Source: Serpula lacrymans var. lacrymans S7.9
Taxonomy: Eukaryota; Basidiomycota; Agaricomycetes; Boletales; Serpulaceae
NCBI RefSeq assembly: GCF_000218685.1
Contig: NW_006763298.1
Span: 940,049-1,004,048 of the forward strand
Length of the DNA: 64,000 nucleotides
Direction of reading: 5' to 3'
In this document: piece after piece, positions 60,775-64,000 of the stretch
Position numbering within the stretch: the stretch's first letter is position 1
Layout of the letters: every line of letters begins with the position of its first letter
The notes under the pieces: model-generated
What the model was told of the DNA's origin: nothing
Database searches by the model: none
The model's input: the letters and a program-made list of their open reading frames with translations, nothing else
Made by a program: the position numbers and the translations under genes

Positions 60775-61646
60775 GCACCTTTATACCACGCACCTTAATA
60801 CCATACACCTTGATATAGAGGAAATGTTGCCCCCATGGATGTAGCGCTGAGGTCCTTGAGGACAACAACAAGGAGGAACAGTAAAAACTTTCGAGCAATC
60901 AACGAGCGATCACTTCTGTCATTCACATCATGTGACCACATACCTAAAATGGTGTCCTCAGTCTATCGACTCCAGAGTTGCACTTCAGAATCCTTGTCTG
61001 AATGCATCAGACAAAGCTCTTCTCAGAGAGATAATCAGAAGACAGGTAAGGCCTAAGATGTGCATCCTTGATATACTAACACACCATTTTCTTTGGCGAC
61101 AAGACAAATGCGTGCCAAGAAGTACCTGTTCTTAGATTTACCACCTGGACTATCTGAGTCTCCAGATGCAAACTCTATTGGACTTACAGACATGGATAAC
61201 ATGGGATTTGCAGCTCGAGTGGTTGTGGTGGAGTTTGGAGGGAACCAACATTGAAGTGGGGGTAGTGGGTTACTGTAGATGAAAGGAAAGGACAAGAAAG
61301 GGCTATAGTGTAATCAAAGTCAATGTCATGTGTTGTGCAATGGTCAATCTGATTCAGATAGTCTGGATGATAAGGGCCACAAAAAGGGTTGAATATAGAA
61401 GAATAACTGCTCGGCGTCGAATAAGAGCCACCATTTGCACTGCCTTGGCTAGTTGAGAAGCATCAGTCGCATGTGGGCTGTGTGGTAGAACCGGGAGTGA
61501 GGATTAGTGAGGGTTTCTATCATAGGATGCTCGGCTACTGGCTTGCAGGAGTTTCAGACTTAGTCTGGCATGTCCGGTATCACGAGTCCTGATTATAACA
61601 TTGCGCTGCAGAATGGTAATGCTAAGTACATAGAACTTCTAATAGA
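60775..61646. other. Spacer inside the mobile-element block
   Basis: About 870 bp. The minus strand has a possible exon at 61295-61130 starting MSFPFIYSNPLPPLQCWFPP and ending GDSDSPGGKSKNR at a gtactt donor. No following exon with a matching phase was found. Nothing else is supported. Confidence 0.3.
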
Positions 61647-63440
61647 TCATGCCTGGGCCCCATTGTCCACATCTGCCTGCCCAGATCCATTGCCATCTGA
61701 ATCAGTCCATTCATGCATGTAGTCACTTTCGTCGTCATTAGAGGAGAATTTGTTTGCGCTTGAACTGCCTCTTGTGTACGTTGGCGGCCTATAGACTGGA
61801 AGGTCCATGAGAGGCATGAACTCAGACCCCACGAATCCTTCATCTGGCAACGCTTGTTGGTCCATAACGCCTGTTGAAGTTCGACGTTCTGTATTTCAGT
61901 TAGATGTGCAAGTAAGTTGAGATACACATCCCACGCATTATCTTGTGTAACTATGGGCGAGCCAATACTAGAGATAAAAGCTGAAGCTTGCTGCGCAAAA
62001 GCGGGGGGAACGAGTTCAAAGACAGGGTGATCAGGAGAAGCATACATATTTCTGACTTCGTTAAGTGATGGTAAATGTACTTTGACCTGTTTGATACAAT
62101 TAGTAATAGACTTGGATATCGCCCTATGAAAAACATATAGAGAAATCTTGAGATTCGAAGTTTTCTGGCTGTTCAAAAATGTCGGCAGGGCGTCCATGGG
62201 GCAGGATCTTGTTGCGGTTGTGCCTAGGGAGGGTATGGTTGAATCTGTCCACAAAAAGATCGAGTTCATCTTGCAGCCAAGGGATGAAAATGTAGTGAAA
62301 TGTCAGCCTAATGAGCAAATGCCATTAGATGCTATCAAGTCCGTTTTTATAATAACTCACCTTTGCAAAGGGTCATCTGGATTGTATAAACCTTCATTCA
62401 GCCCATAGTCGAGGAGGCGTTCAAAACCAGGAGACCATCGCCTACGCAACTGGTTCCAGAAAATTTTGGGCTTGATATTGCGGTGCGACCCTTTAAACTT
62501 ATGTTGTAGAGTTCATTCCAGACTAGGGTCTTGAAGGTGGCGCAGAAGAGTGTGACCGTTCACAATGCCATTGTTTTCGGATCTGGGGTCACTTTGGGTC
62601 ACCAATGGCATGCCTAGGATATCATTAGAGTTGTTAGTTTCAGTAGTGTGAAGTGCTGAGAAATGCTTACCGCCAAGTTTTGCGACAGTGTCACAATACC
62701 AACCGCATATCAAGCGGGGATTGCGGTTGGTCCACCAGACCTTGAGCCATAAAACCTGCCCCGAGAATGGCTCCAGCCCAACGTGTAGGAACAATTGGAA
62801 CCGTCGCCATTTGTCGTGTTGGTCAAATGACCATAGATTGTTGACACCCGCAGTCCAGTAGTAGCTCCGTTTGAGCCGTCAACTTCTCTGTGCAATGACC
62901 TCTTGACGATGGTGGGTATTCATGTATTCCAAAATTAGCCGGCTATATCACAAGGTAAGTGGATTAAAGTGTCATTCACAAAATAAACTTACCGTGGTAC
63001 CATGATCTTCTCTTCTTGTAATAGAGTCTTTTTCATGTCATGGGAACCTTGCACAGGGAAGTGGGTGCGGATACATTCAATGGCGGGACCTATGCTCTCC
63101 AGGGTGTGGGCCTGCCCACGTGCACTCTTCAAGCCCCACTGCATGCATTTCTTTTTCAGGAGTGCCAGTCTATACAATGACACCAGTATGAGCTTTTAAA
63201 TACCTAGCTACAGTGTTAACTTGCTTGGACACGTACAAGAGTTGGAATTGGTCTGTATCATAGTGTTTTTTCAGTCTGTCAACTATTTCTTGGTTTGAAT
63301 ACCCAGCACTGACATACTGTTCAATCAGCAGACATACTATCCCATCAGGCACTGATCAAGTATTAGCAGCTAGCTGTGAGCATAAAAAAGGACTTACGGG
63401 GAGGAAACCTAGTGCCATTTCATCCTCTTGGGTTAGGCAT
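61647..63440 (-). pseudogene. DDE integrase-core mobile-element protein with two in-frame TGA stops
   Basis: Minus strand. The start is MPNPRG, then TGA (63422-63420), then NGTRFPP. After an intron it reads PDGIVCLLIEQYVSAGYSNQ with EIVDRLKKHYDTDQFQL (a helix-turn-helix-like region), then QAHTLESIGPAIECIRTHFP. The catalytic core is NNLWSFDQHDKWRRFQLFLH, VGLEPFSGQVLWLKVWWTNR and, after an intron, MPLVTQSDPRSENNGIVNGH. The candidate triad is Asp in SFDQHD, Asp in QSDP and Glu in SENN. A second TGA (62515-62513) interrupts DPSLE-TLQHKFKGSHRNIKP. The C-terminal part continues RRRWSPGFERLLDYGLNEGL, FIPWLQDELDLFVDRFNHTL, ILPHGRPADIF and YASPDHPVFELVPPAFAQQA, and ends DVDNGAQA. The reading frame is otherwise well kept, so inactivation looks recent. 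Confidence 0.8.
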
Positions 63441-63895
63441 GGGTTACTAGGAGAGAGACAAGATGGAAGTGTGAAGTGTAACTAGTGGACTACCACATGT
63501 AAACTGACCATCCCATACTAGTCCTCCAAGTCGTGTGAATCAGCATGGTTGATCAACACTGTGACTGCCATGTGTTAATCATGTGTTATACCATGTGTTC
63601 AGACTGTCGTTCTAGGTTTCAGCCACCTTGTTCTCAAACTGGGCTTGGAGGTGAGCACTGGTAAGCTCTGATCACTTTGCAAACTGAGAATGTTTGCGAA
63701 TGACGTCCAACTTGCGAGTTGCCAGTGAATTTCTAGATGGCCGCCACCTTGTTCTCAAACTGGGCATGGAGGTGAGCTTGGATCACTTTCTGAACTCTTA
63801 ATATTTGTGAACAATATCGGATTCCGTGGATATAGGTGAGCATTATCATATCATATATAACTCACTAGCAGATTGAATACTCAACACAACCTCCC
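63441..63895. other. Spacer with a tandem imperfect duplication
   Basis: About 450 bp between the integrase and the truncated gene at the window end. It holds the duplicated unit at 63623-63656 and 63744-63777, listed separately. No coding sequence seen. Confidence 0.4.
63623..63777. repeat. Two near-identical 34-bp direct repeats 121 bp apart
   Basis: Copies at 63623-63656 and 63744-63777 both read ccaccttgttctcaaactgg then gc[t/a]tggaggtgagc, with one mismatch in 34 bases. Similarity continues more weakly on both sides (ttctag upstream; gatcactt and tttg[c/t]gaa downstream). The unit is therefore a tandem duplication of about 121 bp. Confidence 0.85.
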
Positions 63896-64000
63896 ATGGC
63901 CGACTTCACTCCTTCAAACCAAGTGGCCCCCAAAAAATGTGATCAATGTAGTGTCCTCTTCCACCACAGCACTGTAAGGACCATTTCATTATTTTCCTAT
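63896..64000 (+). CDS. 5' end of a gene cut by the window edge
   Basis: An ATG at 63896 opens a frame reading MADFTPSNQVAPKKCDQCSV then LFHHST, followed by a gtaagg donor at about 63975. CDQC with nearby histidines hints at a metal-binding region, but too little is present to name a family. The start is plausible because the sequence before it (cacaacctccc) is like other leaders here. Partial. Confidence 0.35.
   Translation, partial: MADFTPSNQVAPKKCDQCSVLFHHSTVRTISLFSY

Noticed and set aside
60835..61135. Plus-strand frames opposite the spacer of the mobile-element block
   Set aside because: Short, overlapping in several frames, with no motif. Probably chance.

Overview
This window is nuclear DNA of a filamentous basidiomycete, most likely an Agaricomycete. 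Genes are broken by many 45-90 bp GT..AG introns. They lie densely on both strands. Several families are typical of mushroom-forming fungi: a DUF6534-type membrane protein, an F-box/LRR protein, a fungal HNH nuclease protein, a rhodopsin-like 7-TM protein and DDE-integrase mobile-element proteins. No tRNA, rRNA or CRISPR array was seen.

Layout. 0-2.2 kb: no secure gene, one unrecognised open stretch. 2.2-5.7 kb (+): oligopeptide transporter (OPT). 6.2-8.4 kb (+): FCP1/NIF-type HAD phosphatase. 9.6-11.6 kb (+): DUF6534-type membrane protein. 11.9-13.3 kb (-): HNH nuclease. 14.3-28.5 kb is a tight housekeeping block: mitochondrial ribosomal protein bL17m (-), SEC13 (+), mitochondrial elongation factor G (-), 3'(2'),5'-bisphosphate nucleotidase (+), COG3/Sec34 (-), a small single-pass membrane protein (+) and a circularly permuted nucleolar GTPase of the GNL3/Nug1 type (-). 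Together these cover mitochondrial translation, secretion, sulfur/nucleotide salvage and ribosome assembly. 29.4-30.6 kb (+): polytopic membrane protein.

From about 30.9 kb the window becomes accessory. A full-length but broken family-2 glycosyltransferase lies on the minus strand (30.9-33.8 kb). Its intact paralog is on the plus strand at 43.1-46.8 kb, and a third short relic is at 52.87-52.99 kb. Between the first two are a GH16 Kre6/Skn1-type beta-glucan protein (35.7-38.0 kb, -) and about 5 kb without a convincing gene. 47.4-53.6 kb holds the most unusual feature: four tiny genes (78-93 aa) plus one relic. Each has a signal-peptide exon followed by mini-exons of 17-99 nt, almost all joined by phase-1 introns, and each product carries Lys-Arg (Kex2-type) sites. 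I know no named family for them. Then follow an intronless F-box/LRR gene (54.7-56.3 kb, +), a possible vWA relic (56.5-57.2 kb, -) and a rhodopsin-like 7-TM gene (57.5-58.8 kb, -). The last block (60.0-63.4 kb, -) has an RNase H1-N-like protein beside a DDE integrase broken by two TGA codons. A truncated gene begins at 63.9 kb.

All exon joins were made by eye from splice signals, reading frame and remembered family patterns. No search or computation was run.
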